A DNA stretch of 64,000 nt from Ophiura sarsii. Its lineage: Eukaryota; Echinodermata; Ophiuroidea; Amphilepidida; Ophiuridae. Positions 45,835 to 58,340 of the stretch are shown in pieces. The DNA is taken from NCBI GenBank assembly GCA_035610835.1, contig CM069455.1, positions 19,357,874 through 19,421,873 of the forward strand, given 5' to 3'. The notes beneath the pieces were generated by a model. It was not told the origin of the DNA. It worked only from the letters and a program-made list of their open reading frames with translations, and did no database searches. The position numbers and the translations under genes were made by a program. Numbering within the stretch: the first letter of the stretch is position 1; every line of letters starts with the position of its first letter.

Positions 45835-45985
45835 CCCGTGTTTTTCGTAGTCTGCGAAAAACCCGGGTTTTGCGCAGAAACATGTGCACAAAACCCGGGT
45901 TTTGTGCAAGGCCCCGTTTTTGTATGCGCAAAACTAGGGGCTTGCGCAAAACCCGGGTTTTGCGCAGACCCTAGTTTTGGACGCA
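45835..45985. repeat. Cluster of GCGCAAAACCCGGGTTTTGCGC palindromes
   Basis: Three palindromes centre on CCCGGG at 45864/65, 45896/97 and 45954/55. The second (TGCACAAAACCC/GGGTTTTGTGCA, 45885-45908) and third (TGCGCAAAACCC/GGGTTTTGCGCA, 45943-45966) are perfect over 24 bp. The third is nested in a wider pair AAAACTAGGG...CCCTAGTTTT. It sits exactly at the start of unit D. Only short overlapping frames cross it. Confidence 0.8.
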
Positions 45986-48835
45986 GCACCGGAAACGACA
46001 AAACCAGATAGTTCAAATATGGGGATACCATACTGATTCGAGGTATTGCAAGCATGTGTAGATATGCTGATGTGAGAAACTGCGATGGGGGTGTCACTGA
46101 TACTAAAGCTAATGTAATTTACATCTGTCAAGTTTCCGTTGCTTTAGAGCTTCAAGAGTCTTCAAATATATTTTGAATAACTTAAAAATGCATTTACCCA
46201 ATATCATTTCATGAAATACTATTTTAAATAGTGTTAAATTCTTTATGCAATACGAGCTTGAGAACATGATTTGCACTGTAATGTCAAACATTTTAAAAGC
46301 TGAAATATATCTTATATTAATATGGTATCATTTTCTTAAGTTGTTCTTGGATAATACGCATTCCCTATCATATTATATTTATATTTCCAAGGGGCAAAGT
46401 CTAGAAATGGTACAGAAAACACAGTGAATTCTAACTATAATTATAATGTTATGGTTAAAGGCATTGTTATCACTAGCATATCAAATAGAGTAACGTGCCA
46501 ACGCAAAGTCAAGGTTTTTGGTTGACTCGGGAATAATGACGTCAATGTTATCCCCCGAGGTGTATACATTCTATTGTACACTAACAACATCCACTATGTT
46601 ATTATTTAAAGATGAATTTATAGTCACATGAAAATGTCAAATAGTTATAATATAAACAATCGTGAATATTTACAGAGTAGTTTTTATTACAATTTTACTC
46701 GTAACCATGGTTACGAAGATGTGAATATTACTCTGCGGGTATAACTATTGATTTTATATACGAAAATATAATCAAATGATGTATATATGTATCCTTTACA
46801 TATGATTGGATACATTCTTCCTTTACACAAATGTCTTATCCTTTAATATGTCTATACTGTGCATTGTCAATGGAAAAGTTCATGTTTCATGTCGGCTGAA
46901 ATTACACAAAAATATAATAATAATTATATTGATTGTGTATTTTATGTAAACCGTGCAATACTGGTTCGTTCAGAAAAGAGATCAGGTTCAAATAAATTGT
47001 CAACAAATTCATCGTTTCTCCTGGTTTTTTTGTCTTGTGTTTACACAGATCGCGCATAATGGAATGGTTAACTTCTCGACCACTGATTTATTATTGACTG
47101 TTATAAACTATTGGTAAGTAGTACAAAAATAAACATTGTTTTCCTATTTACATATAATTCGGTCAATTACATAGTGACATAGAAATAGTGAGCTAATTGA
47201 TTCATTAACTGGTGAAATAGCACAAAGAAAGAAAGGAGACACATGTTTACTAAGGTAGAATTTATCACTGCAAATCGAGGTTGGGACCAGTGGGAAAGCA
47301 GCGAAGCAGGGATAGCAAATGCCTCTCTGTACCCAGACTTTTACGAAGAAAAGGGGCGGGCGAGTGAAAAAAGAAAAAAAGGGGTGAATGTGCTGAGAGA
47401 AACATCGATATTTACTTATAATGTTACCTTTAGAGGGTATCGTAACATCACAACTTTATCACCCTTTAACCAAAAACTGAACCATCGGCAAATTCACTAG
47501 CACTATTCAAATACCTTCCACTACCCGTAGAACAATTAAGATAGACTACCCCAGCAGATGCATGGCTATGATCGATGATACATTGCCGAGGCATACCAGG
47601 CTATTGTCTCTGATTAAGCTCAGTAATTGCATTGGCAACAAAGTCTGTAACTGTAAGCAACAGACATAGATAGGTCCACAGATATATGCAGACAAAACAC
47701 TCAAGTAGTTTGTTTTTTGGGTTCTATGGTTAGATGATTATATAAATTAAGACAAATTCGAATGTCTCGTCGAGGGGGGCTCGTTATTATACCTGTAACG
47801 TAGTATAGTATGGTTGCTTTCAATGATATAGCGGGCGAGTTATTACGATATTTATAAAGAGCTTCGTCTAAGGTTGTTAGTTATGTTGAAATTAAGTTTG
47901 ATTGTGAAATGAACAAATTACATAGCAAATGTGTATGCAGACTGTTACAAAAGGCAGTAAATGAATTTGAGAGGAGAACATTAATATGTCTAATACATCA
48001 TATAATTCTGTTTAAAATGATATAATATGTCGTATTATTATGCAGCAATGGATTCGGTTGATTGATCCCTGGCCTTTAATTGTAAAAGTACTTGAGTTCT
48101 TGCAATTCTTTAAATGGCAATGGAAACCTTGGATCAGTTATAGCATTGTGTCACATAAAAAGAGTTTCACTTGTAGCTTAAAGATTTAATTTTCAATATG
48201 CAATACACTACAGAGTACGAAGTAATAAAGGTTTCAGGTTAGTCGATGGGAATTCACTTAGCCTTAAGTCTTTGATTTTGATAAAAAGAAAACATGAAAG
48301 CAATATATTTCGATATCAGATTTCCTGATAGACGATACACATGGCAACAATCAAAACATGTAACATGCCACTCGCTTAAACCCAATAGAGCACATACGAC
48401 TGAGCACTGAAATACGAGGGCGAATGAAGCAACACGACAGAAACGTAATGTATAAGTTCGTTACCTTTACTACTTTCAGCATAGAACGATAACTTGCTGG
48501 ATTTAATATGACGGTATCATAGCTTCGTTTCCTTTATTCATGTACCCAGGGACGAAGAGACAAACTAAACAAAACCCTGATTTTTTGTATCATTTTTGCC
48601 GTAGGACACAGGTAGAAACAATTTGATAAAAAAAATATATATCGTGTTCCCCTTAAGCACTTTAAGGAGGCGGTGCAAACCTGATCTAATAATAAATCAT
48701 CGTAAACCAATTATGTAGAATTAATTGACTATTATGATATATTGACTATAATCTCACAACATGTGAATTTTCTTACATAATACGTATCATGAAATATGTT
48801 GACATATTTGTACACACAATGAAAATGGACCATTT
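45985..48835 (+). repeat. Segmental duplication unit D (3' part of third copy)
   Basis: Resumes unit sequence at CCGGAAACGACAAAAC (38252 in B) and follows unit A 29150-31460 and unit B 38252-39740. Shared words include GTTGACTCGGGAATAATGAC, GCTCAGTAATTGCATT, GGAGCCGTTAGC-region sequence and GCCACTCGCTTAAACCCAAT. With C it forms one internally deleted copy. Confidence 0.8.
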
Positions 48836-49235
48836 CTTCACTATATTGTATGAACCTTGCAAATTATTCTTATTACATTTTTAAAGTTTAGGGCAGCATC
48901 CAAGTCTTGAAATTGCGATCGAGCCCTTGGAGCCGTTAGTTTTGCATGACATCAATAAGGTTTTTCACTAGCAGCGTTTAACATTTGGTTTTTCAATAAT
49001 TTGCTGTGTGCATAACAGAATCCTGAGCAATAAAGGTTGTGGACAAGTGGGAATTCACATAAATGAAGTATGTCTATATCAGATATCCTGATAGAGTGGA
49101 TATACATTGCTTCAATTAGAACATGTAACATGCCACTTGCTTAATCCCAATAAAGCATATACGACCGATGAAGAAAATTCCGACAATGATGAAGCAACAT
49201 GACAGTAACATCATGCATAAGTTCACTTCCTTTAT

Positions 49236-49414
49236 TTATTTATTTTATTTTATTTTATTTTTTAATCTTTTTTTTATTATCCTTCATCCACATTTATATA
49301 CATAATGTTATTGATTCATACAACCATCTTATTATCTTTAAATTGCATCACAAATGTTACGTAACATAAATTGAAAGATATGTTGTATTATACAAATATA
49401 TCTTCTTACGTACT
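49236..49414 (-). mobile_element. Retroposed insertion with ~14-bp target duplication
   Basis: GTTCACTTCCTTTAT (49221-49235) and GTTCATTCCTTTAT (49415-49428) flank the insert and differ by one base. The left boundary is (TTTTA)n and T-rich, so the A-tailed element lies on the minus strand. Unit D lacks the insert. The body is not recognised. Confidence 0.6.
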
Positions 49415-50027
49415 GTTCATTCCTTTATGACGTTCATCGAGGGCGATAACTTTCTGGATTACTTTTAACATCGGACAACAACTTCCCGGAATTTAATATG
49501 ACAGTAACATAATATAGGTTTCATTTCCGACTGCTTATGTAACCCAGGAACGACGAGACAAACTAAACAATACCTCGATTATTTGTATCCTTCTCGTCGT
49601 GTTAAAAAGGTGCACAATTATTTCTGAAAATTATTTTTGAAAATTAGAGCTCTCGCGTTCCTCTTATCTTCTTATACGCACTTTAAGGAGTCAGTGCAAA
49701 ACCGCCCTAATAAACAAAATATGTTTGAAATTTACAAAGTAACCGTTTTTGTTCCCAGATTCTCACCCGAAACTAGTCCAAATTATCATAAAAAATCAAT
49801 TGGAATTATATTGACTTTGTTATCATTGAATAGGATCTCACAACATAGGAATGTTCTTACAAACAATAAAGTAGCATGAAACATTCTGACATATGTGTAC
49901 ACTATTGGTGAACCTTGCGAATTATTTTTCCAGAAACGCTTATTGCTTTTATTACATTTCAATGTTTAGCGCATCCAAGTCTTTAAATTGCAATCGAGCC
50001 CATGGAGCCGTTCATTTTGCGTTATAT

Positions 50028-51531
50028 CATGGCAGGTAATAGAAGAGGAGCTGAATCGCAGATTAGCCCTATTTCTAATCCTATTCCCTTCTTTCATGAT
50101 CCATTATCACCCTATTGTATATCGTAAGAATAATCCTCCTTGAATCGGCCTTTCAAGACATGTGTATAGCCGCGATCAACCTCCACACTCGAGTTGTTTT
50201 GACGTCCTGTGTACGTATCACACTTAAAGTGTTTCTAGATTTTATTTGTAAACTTTTATCACGCATGCGTACGAGGGGCATAACATCTATTTTATTAATT
50301 AAGACAATGGATGTTTGGTCCCTCGTAAGCTTGCGTGATAATATTTTACACCACCGAAAGAGATCTCAGTGAAACGAACATTTCAGCAAAACTTCTACCG
50401 AAATCGGCGGTATATTCGGAAAGTTACGAATTATTGAATACGTCATTCTGTTTAGGGAAATTTGGTTCCCAAACTGTGAATTCTTAAGAAATAAGTCCGA
50501 CAATTTGGTTATTTTCATATATTTCCTGCAATTTCCTGTAATTCAGACATAGTTCAAATTAAACTTATTCATATATCGTACCGATTTATGATGATATGAT
50601 CGTGACCGAAGTTGACCGAAAAATGTAATATTGAATCAAATATTGCTACATTTCTGATACATACAGCAGAATCGAGGCAGACTACTGAACTTTGTTCACC
50701 AAAACTATAAGAAGCTAAAAATCCCATTTGTATCCATGCGAGTTTACATCACTTTCAAAAATCCCGCGTCAATTCAAAGAATAAAGTGAATGGATTGTAT
50801 GCATTATGCCATCATTGCAGTGAATGACGCGTGATGATTCCTTTCTGCAAAGCCGACCGAAGCACGTGCAAGGCCTCTATAGACATGATAAACAAGTGCC
50901 ATCAAATCCGCTCGAGCATGGAGGTCGATCGCGGCTAAACAATAGTCTTTAAAGGCCACTTCAAGGAGGATTATTCTTACGACGTTAACTATAAGCCTAG
51001 CAATGAATAGGCGGCTATAAACATACAGCGTGTTTTTATTAAGCAAACCGGCTTTTACCCGTCTTATAAAAAGCAGGATAAAAGCCGGTTGCTCGTGTGA
51101 GAGACGTGTTTTTATTGCAGTTCGATAAACAAACTTGCCGGCTGCCGCTGACCTCATTATAATAAATGCCAGCGAAAGGTCATACACATCTGTTTGCATT
51201 TAATTGTCAGGTGATCGTGCATCGTGTGTCCACTTCCGCTTTTCCACCGGCAAACGCGCTGAGCAGGAACCGTGCGTGTTTATACTGACGAAAGACTGCT
51301 TTTCCTAACCGGTTTCAACCGCTATTATCCTTGGTTTCGAAGGATAAAAGGCATCTAAAATCCAGGAGAAATAAACCGGTATGAGCGGGCAAATGCCGGT
51401 GGTGGTGTGTTTTTACTGGGGGATTTTAATCCGTTAGCAGTCATATGCCTGCTTTTTTCCTTCAGTAAAAACACGCTGATAGTTTGTTTGAGTAGTGTCG
51501 CGATTAGCCTCCTCTTCTATTACCTGCCATG
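50028..51531. mobile_element. 1.5-kb inverted-repeat transposon-like element, GTTATAT duplicated
   Basis: The ends CATGGCAGGTAATAGAAGAG and CTCTTCTATTACCTGCCATG are perfectly inverted. GTTATAT flanks at 50021-50027 and 51532-51538. A second inverted pair is internal: TAAGAATAATCCTCCTTGAA (50125) with CAAGGAGGATTATTCTTACG (50962), plus CCGCGATCAACCTCCA with ATGGAGGTCGATCGCGG. Further hairpins (AACCGGCTTTTA/TAAAAGCCGGTT near 51046-51092) and repeated CGTGTTTTTA words fill the right half. A 131-codon minus frame (50804-51199) lies within the inverted arm and shows no motif. Confidence 0.65.
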
Positions 51532-51759
51532 GTTATATGAAGAAGATTTCTCATTTGGGTTTCGATCATTTTCTGTGTGGACAACAGAATCCTGAGCAAT
51601 AAAGGTTGCGGACTAGTGGGAATTCACATACATGAAGTTTGTCTATATCTGATATCCTGATAGAGTGGATGTACATTGCTTCAATCAGAAATGTAACATG
51701 CCACTTGCTTAATCCCAATAATGCACATACGACCGATGAAGAATAATTGGTGAGCAGTC

Positions 51760-52340
51760 AATAGTTAGGTCACCCAAGCCCTATATGAAAGCTATGAAGA
51801 TTGTTAAACGGGGTCAGTCGTCACAAACATGCACAAACACAATAGTCAAACAACCTTGCTATTGTCATGCTATTGTCAACACTCCCTACACAGAGGTCTG
51901 CAGTGCAAATCTGTACGATTTTCGCCATGTAATGTCAATGACAGATTTCATTCCGTGGTATAAAGCTATGAGGTTTCCGTGGTCTTCGCTATCTCCAAGA
52001 AGATAGAGCAATACGTACACGGACTTTTTTGTAGACGAGGGTTCATTTCATGATTTGGTGAGGTTTAGAATGAGTTAGGATTCCTGTAATTTTGAAGACC
52101 ACGGATTTTCAAAACGTGAATTTTCCGGCATTGTACGACATAAATTTGGTCATCAAACGTGTTTAAAACTATACATTTTACTGTTCTGCAGATGTTATTG
52201 ACCCTCCTCTAAAATTCTACATGATTTTTAACACGTTTCTTAGTTTTTGAGATGCCCAATAGACCATTTCCCGAAGGTATTTCTAGCAAATATTGCAGTC
52301 ACTATGACTCCATTGTTTTCTTGCGTATAAAAAAATATGA
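51760..52340. other. Unrecognised insert in the ~1-kb array
   Basis: Separates two array units and shows no match elsewhere in the window. The only internal pattern is a small repeat, TGCTATTGTCA doubled near 51860. No terminal repeats were identified. Confidence 0.35.
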
Positions 52341-54179
52341 CATGCAGCGTGACCTCCCTACTGGCTGTGAGCCTTGCGAATTATTCTTCCACAAACGCTT
52401 ATTACATACTTACATTTCTAACGCTTAGCGCACACAAATATTGCAGTTGCAATCGAGCCCTTGGAGCCATTAGTGCGTTACATCAAGAAAGTTTTTTTAC
52501 TGGCAGCGTTAAGATTTGGTATTCAATATATTTGCTGTGTGTACACACGAATCCCAAGTAATAAAGGTGGCGGACTAGTCCATGGTAAATCACTCAGCCT
52601 TGAGCTTTTGATTTTGTTTAAAAAGAAACATGAAGGAAGTATGTCGATATCTGATATCCTGATAGATAATATACATTTCTTCAATATCAGCACATGTAAC
52701 ATTCCACTCGGTTAATCTCAATAGAGCACGACCGAGAAAAAAAAAAACCGATGAAGCAACACGACAATAACGTAATGTATTTCATTACCTTTATATGACT
52801 TTCATTGAGGACGAAAAAATGCTGGATTTAATTTGACCGTATCATAATATACCTTCCGTTTTGGTTCGTTTATGCAAAGACGGTAAGATTGTCACCCAGG
52901 AACGACTAGACAAAATCAACAATACCTCGATTCTTTGTATCATTATTGGGTTGGAACACAGGTGGATAATTAATATTTGAAAATAATAACTCCCGTGTTC
53001 CTCTTACGCTCACTAAGGATTCATTGCAGAACCTCCACCTCTGTGTATCCACCTTTTTATACCCGAAACTTCGGGTTATCCTTTGTGTAAAACAGCGAAG
53101 AATTAACCAAGCACATACTCCTCTATTGATGGATTAAAGGATTATACAGCTTTATTCGTAACGGGGTCTTGACACTAGACTAACTTATGAATGTCTTACA
53201 CCAAGGATATACCGAAACTCTTCTCCGAATTATCAATAACAGCAACAAAATCATTCAGAAGTAGATGGACTTGTTAAAAGTAGACACAACTCACAGGCCA
53301 TTTATAATTATATCATTAAATAGAACCTCACAACATGTGAATTTCTATTTTAAAAAATCCCGTATCATGAAATATTCTGTCTTTTTATTTACTAAAGAAA
53401 AATGGTCAATCTCCTCGCTATAATTATGAACCTTGCAAATCATTCTTCTACAAACGATTATTACGATTTTAAACGCATACAATTATCTAAATTACAATTG
53501 AGCTATTGGGGCCGCTAGTTTTGCGTTACATCAAAAAGGTGTCACACTTGCAGCATTAAGATTTTGTTTTCAAATATATTTACTGTTGTGTTGTACAACA
53601 GAATTGTAAGTATATAATAAAGGTTGCGTAGTGGTCGGTGGAACAAGAATGCCTGAATAAATATAAGAGTAACACAATACGGGTTCGCTAACTTGACTAC
53701 TTTTAACAGGGGACAACTTCCTGAATTTAATATGACAGTAAGATAATAATAAAGGTTTCATTTCAATTTATTTTTGTAACCTGGGAACGGCGAGACAAAA
53801 TAAACTAAACACGGATTTCTTGTATCATCCTTGCCGCATGCCGTAGGACACATATGATACTCACGATTATTTTCAATTATAACTCTTGTGTTCACCAAGG
53901 GAGCCTTTGGAGCCGTTAGCATTGTGATACATTAACAAGTAGTTTCACTTGAGATTTGATTTGTAATATTTTGCTGCGTGCATAGAAGAATTGAAGGTTT
54001 CGTAATAGTCGATGGAAATTCATTCAGACTTGAGTAGTTGATTTTCTTTAAAGGTGTATAACCACATTCTCTTAGTTTTTGGATATCTGATATTATGAGA
54101 GAGAAGATTCATGGCTTCAACCAGAGGTTGACTCAACATAATCCCAGGAATAATTTCAGCCATCAACTGCAAGTTTTTA

Positions 54180-54324
54180 GAGAATAATGACTGCGTAACA
54201 ACTGTTTTCGTGAATTTGTTTTGAAATCAGAGGTTTTTGTTATGGTCTGAGGAATTGTCCCGAAGGGGCGGAGGATTTCAAAACAAATTCACGAAAACAG
54301 TTGTTTTAAGCAGTCATTATTCTC
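54180..54324. mobile_element. 145-bp MITE with ~49-bp nearly perfect inverted arms
   Basis: GAGAATAATGACTGCGTAAC and ACTGTTTTCGTGAATTTGTT on the left pair with AACAAATTCACGAAAACAGT and AAGCAGTCATTATTCTC on the right. A 46-bp loop contains CCCGAAGGGGCGGAGG. It would form a strong hairpin. No target duplication is clear. Confidence 0.75.
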
Positions 54325-55623
54325 ATTCATTACTGATTTATCCAAATTGTTGATTTGAACCGATATTATAGTGCTAATAATTGATTAGTTTTCTGTTTAT
54401 TTTGTCCACCGCTTTAGTTTCTGAAACAGTCCAAGTCAGGTCATCCCCTCATTAACATTTTTAACATTCAACAAATCAGAAATAAGCTTTAATCGTGTTT
54501 TCTCATAACTCATTGAATATTCAGTTTAGGGGCGTGAGGCTTTAATTTGATTGGTCGGTCAATGAGCAAAACAATCGAACACTTTGGCGCAGTACTTTCT
54601 TGTCATAAGATTTGTCAAAGTTGATAGAAAGCAACATAGATGATGTTAGATTTGAACGCTTTCTTAGTGAATGACAAGATGTCCTGAATTTAACAAGAAA
54701 GCAAGTATTATAATAAAAGTATACCTTTCATTTTTTTAATGTAAATATTTTTTCAAAAATGATAACGTAACACTGAAAAAAAGGCAGGCAGCAATTCGAT
54801 AAGGTTCTGTTCCTTCTTTCAAGACCATCCCTCAAGTAGATAATACCAGACGACTTGGTTTTGTAATATTTATACGAGAAGAAGCTGTCTATCCCTAACA
54901 TAATATCGATATTGCGGCTGTGCAATCACATTTGTGCCAGCCAACATATATAGGGAAATAGACAAATCATATTTTGATTATGTTTTTATTCCCGCGGGCA
55001 GTATATGAGATGGAAAGCAATAACGATATAGCTCTACTGATAATATTCACTTTACCATCTAGATTTGATCGTAAAAGAGGATAACAATGAAATTGCAACT
55101 AATACTTCTTTTGTAAAATAAAGCACACGAATTGTGCATGATTTAGGCAACGGCACGATCCTTTTATTTCTATATTTACATGATTTCAAATGTAATCATA
55201 ACTGGCAGTTTGTTCCCTTTTCCGGCATTAATAGTAGGTCTATTATAGACATTATCTTATTTGCAAGTGTACTGAAAAATGTGGTAACATCGTTTTCATC
55301 CTTACTTTACCTTCCTTTTGATTATGCCAAGTCACGAGGGATTGCGAAATCAATAATCTGAGATTATAAGTAAACACTGATTTTTTTCTCCACATCGTTT
55401 TGATGACGTCAGGGTAATATTTTGCATCACCATACTTACAAACACATTTGGACCAAGGCAAATGTTTCCATGAAAGCCATATTGTAATATGTTTCAACAC
55501 TGTCTGTTAGCTGGACGATGCCAACAAATTGGATTTGATGTTATCATAAAAAGTCTATATTGGAATTATTATTTCTGAACACAGCGTAGTGATTATGCAT
55601 GTTGCGACTAATATACAGACAAC
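54325..55623. other. Stretch without recognised feature
   Basis: No repeat or gene is recognised. Frames at 54728-54925 (minus) and 55134-55361 (plus) are short, AT-driven and lack motifs. Confidence 0.35.
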
Positions 55624-55660
55624 GGAAAAAGTGTACTTTAGGTCCCAGATTGTGGGCTGT

Positions 55661-55862
55661 ACTATAGTTTGATCTGGTCCAAATTGGCGAGAAATATGCG
55701 GTTTTTATCTTTCCGCGTGTAAAAGTGCTCCATGTGAACGCGCGCGACTTTTCCATACGCAAGCGTCACGCATACGGTAGTACTGCGATATGTTACGCAT
55801 GGGAAAGTTTTGCGCGCGCACGCTCTTCAGGTTCGCCAATTTGGAACTGACTGAACTATAGT
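55661..55862. mobile_element. ACTATAGT-family MITE nested in the 737-bp element
   Basis: ACTATAGTTTGATCTGGTCC (then AAATTGGCGAG) and GGAACTGACTGAACTATAGT are inverted ends. Inside, GAACGCGCGCGACTTTTCC and its inverse GGGAAAGTTTTGCGCGCGC give an extended hairpin. This is the fourth copy in the window. Confidence 0.65.
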
Positions 55863-56330
55863 ATTGTCCGATACTGGTACCAAGTCAGTGGTCCAGTATC
55901 GGATGATACTGGAACAAAGTCAGTGGTCCCGAAGAGGTTGTGTTCGCCTAAATAATGCCCCGGCGAACTCTACAGTACACGTCACGTGACTGCCATGCCA
56001 CCTAGGTGTGTTGAAAAAAGCCCAAGCCTAGTCAGTTCAGCCAGAATGGGAGGTAGCGCATGAGGCGGGTCGAGTGTGGGCGTGAGATGGTGGCCAGGGG
56101 GTGTTTGTGCATAGACAGTGGTCCAGTATCGGACGATACTTAAACACAATTATATATCAGTATCGTTCGATACTGGGACAAATAGCACTGGTAGAATGTT
56201 CAAATATCGCCCGATACTGGAACACAATGTGTTGTTCCAGTGTCGATTGATACTAGAACAGTAAAATCGTACCAGCATCGAGCAGTACTGGCAACTAGTA
56301 TGTACCTGTATTGAACGATACTGGTATACC
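55863..56330. repeat. Array of ~20-bp CCAGTATCG/CGATACTGG palindromes
   Basis: Palindromes lie at 55893-55912 (CCAGTATCGGATGATACTGG), 56123-56141, 56157-56176, 56201-56220, 56237-56256, 56272-56291 and 56305-56324, plus a half site at about 55867. From 56123 on, starts are 33-44 bp apart, most 35, with unrelated A-rich spacers. Copies differ at 2-5 bases but mostly keep their dyad symmetry. Confidence 0.8.
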
Positions 56331-56638
56331 AGTACCTGGGACCTAAAGCACACTTTTTCCCAGAAAGCTCACAATCAGTCAATGTAACCAAGCAGAGGCG
56401 CCCTATGGCATCTATTTGGAGTAGTACATACAATGCATACGCATTTTCCTTCACGTATTTTGCTTCACATAATATGTTGAATGTTCATACGAGTAAAATG
56501 AATTGCCTTTGCTCTTAACAAATCAAGTTACATGTTATATTTGAGCATTCCATTACCTCCACATAATTCAAGTACCCATGCACTCCATAAATCGGATCGC
56601 CTGAAATCTGTCGGATTATATGCAGAATACAGTATATC

Positions 56639-56886
56639 TAATACTTTCCACGCGGCAGTCGTCTGCAGACGACAGTTCCAAAAGTTCACAAAATGTTTCA
56701 AAAATGTCTAACTTATTGAATGTCATCACCATATTTGGAAACACCGTGAGAAATGAATTAATATAAGTACAAATATGTCTAGTATTTGTTCGGTAATTCT
56801 TGAGATAAGACTTTGAAATTTGGTAAAGGTTCCTGGAAAATTCTGTTTGTCTATGGTAAAACTAATGGCCGCGTAGAAAGTGTTAA
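56639..56886 (+). mobile_element. Family P MITE
   Basis: ATACTTTCCACGCGGCAGTC with GTCTGCAGACGACAGTTCC opens it. TGGCCGCGTAGAAAGTG closes before TTAA (56883-56886). The left TTAA has mutated to TCTA. The body is as in 15997. Confidence 0.65.
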
Positions 56887-57620
56887 TGGAAGATGAAGCT
56901 TGACTTACTTTATGCTATGATTTTGAAAAAAATATAGACGGAAATACTCATAATGGAATTATCTATCCGTGCATGACGACTGTAAAACTTAAAAGGGTTC
57001 AATATTATTTCATTTTGAGCTTGCACTCTAATGATACATAGAATTAGAATCGTACATTTCAACAGCAGGATAATTATCTGTATTGAAACGTTGTGTAGAG
57101 CCTGTATGACTAGCATATTTGAAAAGCCCGGTATTCAGTGTGGGTATTGTGATAACTACGTATCTAATAATTATTAGCTAATGTAATACATAAACATTTA
57201 CAGTTTCGATAAAAAAAAGCAACGGTGAAAGTTAAAATACTGATAATATTCTAAACACATTAAAGAAAATAGCCACTCGTTCACCCATTCCTGTCTTGCT
57301 GGTAATATATGATAGGATACACTTGCACGAGGCCCATCAATCGTTTCATTGGAACTAAAAATACAGGTATTGAGAAAATGCTGTATTTTCATGTTTGTAT
57401 GTGTACATAATTTGCAAACTTCCTCCAAGTAACTGTCGAATCACAGGTAACCATGTTTGTCATACACGTAGTAAAATCTATTGAACCCTAGAATATCTGA
57501 GATATACATTAAATGAGCAAATTTCTTATTGGAAATGGATGCTTTTAAAGTTATGATGATTTCAATAACCACGACTAACGACAACAAACTTGCACTATAG
57601 CTTATTTCTTATGGGATATC
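56887..57620. other. Stretch without recognised feature
   Basis: No repeat family from elsewhere in the window and no convincing frame are present; AT-rich. Confidence 0.35.
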
Positions 57621-57880
57621 ATTTATTTGTATCGTCCACTGTGTGCTATCTTAACCAGTCTATAAATGGGTAACAGGCATCAACAGGGAGTCTGTACACA
57701 CACACATTTTCACTGCGTTATCACATACTAAGCAATGATATCCAATAGAAACCCAATCTTAGTGCAATTATTTTGTTGGTAGTAGTCGTGGTTTTTTGAA
57801 CCGAGTATTGATTTTCAATTAGCCAACATCAAAGCACCTGGCCTGGGACTTTTAATGTTAGGTGTATATATAACTCATTT
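57621..57880 (+). repeat. Eroded fragment of the segmental unit (early part)
   Basis: TATTTGTATCGTCCACTGTG, GGGAGTCTGTACA, CACTGCGTTATCACA and TTAGCCAACATCAAAG match unit A 21180-21540. It marks a fourth, strongly diverged copy. Sequence from 57881 to 58330 is unrecognised. Confidence 0.65.
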
Positions 57881-58340
57881 TGAACAATATTTTAATGAAC
57901 GTTAATAATGATTACTGTAATCTATTGATTGTTAGTTTCCTGAAGATGTAACCGAATGTTTTCATTTAATATGTAGCAAACCTGCGTATACTATATATTT
58001 CACATAAGTTCTCCATACATCTACCAATTATGTTATTTCTATCTTCATCACTCTGCTTATCGGTAACTTTACATTTCTTAAATTTTCAATTTATCAGATT
58101 TCTTCTGACCCTTTTCGAATTCTCAGCATTTCGCACCATTTCTCATCTTATTTCTCTATAATTCTCATATATTTCTATTTCTAAACATTTTTAACTTCTC
58201 AAAAAGGATTTCCCTGTGCAATGTATAATTAGGGGTGAGCAAACATCTATCGAATTTTCAGGACCAAGTTTTTCTATGGCCAAATTTTATGAGTAAAAAG
58301 AATATCACCATAAAAAAATTTCAGATCAATGGTTAGGTTG

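Larger units (their letters stand above)
48850..54130 (+). repeat. Degenerate array of ~1-kb units from the end of the segmental repeat
   Basis: At least five successive copies of the last kilobase of the large unit begin near 48850, 49890, 52370, 53400 and 53890. Each carries GAGCCCTTGGAGCCGTTAG-type sequence, TTGCGTTACATCA, TTTCACTTG/CTAGCAGCG, CAGAATCCTGAGCAATAAAG, GGAATTCAC, TATCTGATATCCTGATAGA and GCCACTTGCTTAATCCCAAT. Insertions at 49236-49414, 50028-51531 and 51760-52340 break the array. No frame is kept between copies. Confidence 0.75.
55624..56360. mobile_element. 737-bp inverted-repeat element with MITE and palindrome array
   Basis: The ends GGAAAAAGTGTACTTTAGGT plus CCCAG and CTGGG plus ACCTAAAGCACACTTTTTCC are inverted over about 25 bp with one mismatch. 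Flanks CAGACAAC / CAGAAAGC match at 6 of 8 bases, possibly an old 8-bp duplication. Inside are an ACTATAGT-family MITE (55661-55862) and the palindrome array (55863-56330). No transposase is present. Confidence 0.65.

Noticed and set aside
50804..51199. 131-codon minus-strand frame inside the 1.5-kb element
   Set aside because: Its resemblance to the plus-strand frame at 50115-50372 is explained by the inverted repeat at DNA level; no transposase motif is seen.
55893..56324. CRISPR array suggested by regular palindromes with spacers
   Set aside because: The DNA is clearly eukaryotic, repeats are diverged, spacers are short (~15 bp) and no cas genes exist.
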